Shown here: piece by piece, positions 63,606 to 64,000 of the stretch
How the letters are laid out: every line of letters begins with the position of its first letter
Position numbering within the stretch: the first letter of the stretch is position 1
NCBI RefSeq assembly: GCF_042477335.2
Contig: NC_091255.1
Location: forward strand, 19,384,501 to 19,448,500
Direction: 5' to 3'
DNA: 64,000 nt
DNA from: Ovis canadensis
Taxonomy: Eukaryota; Chordata; Mammalia; Artiodactyla; Bovidae
Position numbers and translations under genes: made by a program
Notes under the pieces: model-generated
Seen by the model: only the letters and a program-made list of their open reading frames with translations
Databases searched by the model: none
What the model was told of the DNA's origin: nothing

Positions 63606-64000
63606 AGAATGCATAAGTGAAATTAGGCTTTTCTTTCCCTGTATTGGTATGTTTTGATAGTAGCTCTTCTGTTTTAGTTTCTAACCTAGGCTTTGCTTTA
63701 TTCTTTTTGAAAGATTTAGGTTTTAAGGCTATTTGCCTAGAATAGTTTTAGAGGAAGACACTCAAAGTTCACGTTCGTAAACATAAGTGTTAATTCTTGG
63801 TCTCTAAGCTAAACTTTTATTTTTAAAGACATACTTTGTTTCAGATTTCCAGAAATTCCTCTGGAATACAGAGATTTCATATGGTGAAATTTCATATAAT
63901 CTATGTATGGTGACTAACTTTGGTAATTTTACCCCTCTAGTAAATAGTGTTTCTAATCATTTACTTTTTTACTATTGCATTCTGTACTTTAGATTCCTGC

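Noticed and set aside
63981..64000. Acceptor-like TACTTTAG followed by ATTCCTGC at the right edge as the next MED13 exon
   Set aside because: After the split AG of codon 428 it would read Arg-Phe-Leu, but the known MED13 protein continues with a basic His-Lys-Asn-Leu segment. The polypyrimidine tract is also weak.

Overview
This window is mammalian nuclear DNA from a pecoran ruminant (cattle, sheep, goat or a close relative). The evidence is the dense set of ruminant-specific repeats: BovB (RTE-clade LINE) copies, Bov-tA and Bov-A2 SINEs, and tRNA-derived cetartiodactyl SINEs of the CHR type. They sit on a background of older mammalian L1, L2, MIR, hAT and MaLR copies. The exact species cannot be read from the sequence alone. 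All repeat names come from recognising sequence patterns; no database search was run.

Region by region. (1) 1-30,080 is intergenic. I find no intact protein-coding gene here, and it is a mosaic of nested repeats. It includes a nearly full-length but decayed BovB at about 22,528-25,610, a MaLR-type LTR at about 19,621-20,188, and several BovB fragments. (2) About 30,300-31,560 is a CpG island and promoter with CCAAT, E-box and YY1-like sites. It leads into the 5' leader of a gene on the + strand. (3) 31,278-61,626 holds the first eight coding exons of MED13, a subunit of the CDK8 kinase module of Mediator. All seven complete introns use GT-AG borders, and the reading frame stays open through codon 427. 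The ninth exon and the rest of the roughly 2,170-residue protein lie beyond the right edge. (4) Introns 2, 3 and 8 carry ruminant repeats; intron 3 (16.4 kb) carries most of them.

The gene content is therefore one gene, and only its 5' part. The most informative points are these. The MED13 leader has two upstream ORFs: one is in frame with MED13 and stops 6 nt before it, and the other ends in an ATGA overlap with the MED13 start codon. The FBW7-type phosphodegron centred on Thr326 is fully preserved in exon 6. About 9.8 kb around the promoter, exon 1 and exon 2 is free of ruminant-specific insertions, while the flanks average roughly one per kilobase. I found no CRISPR array, prokaryotic operon, intact mobile element or new multi-gene system.
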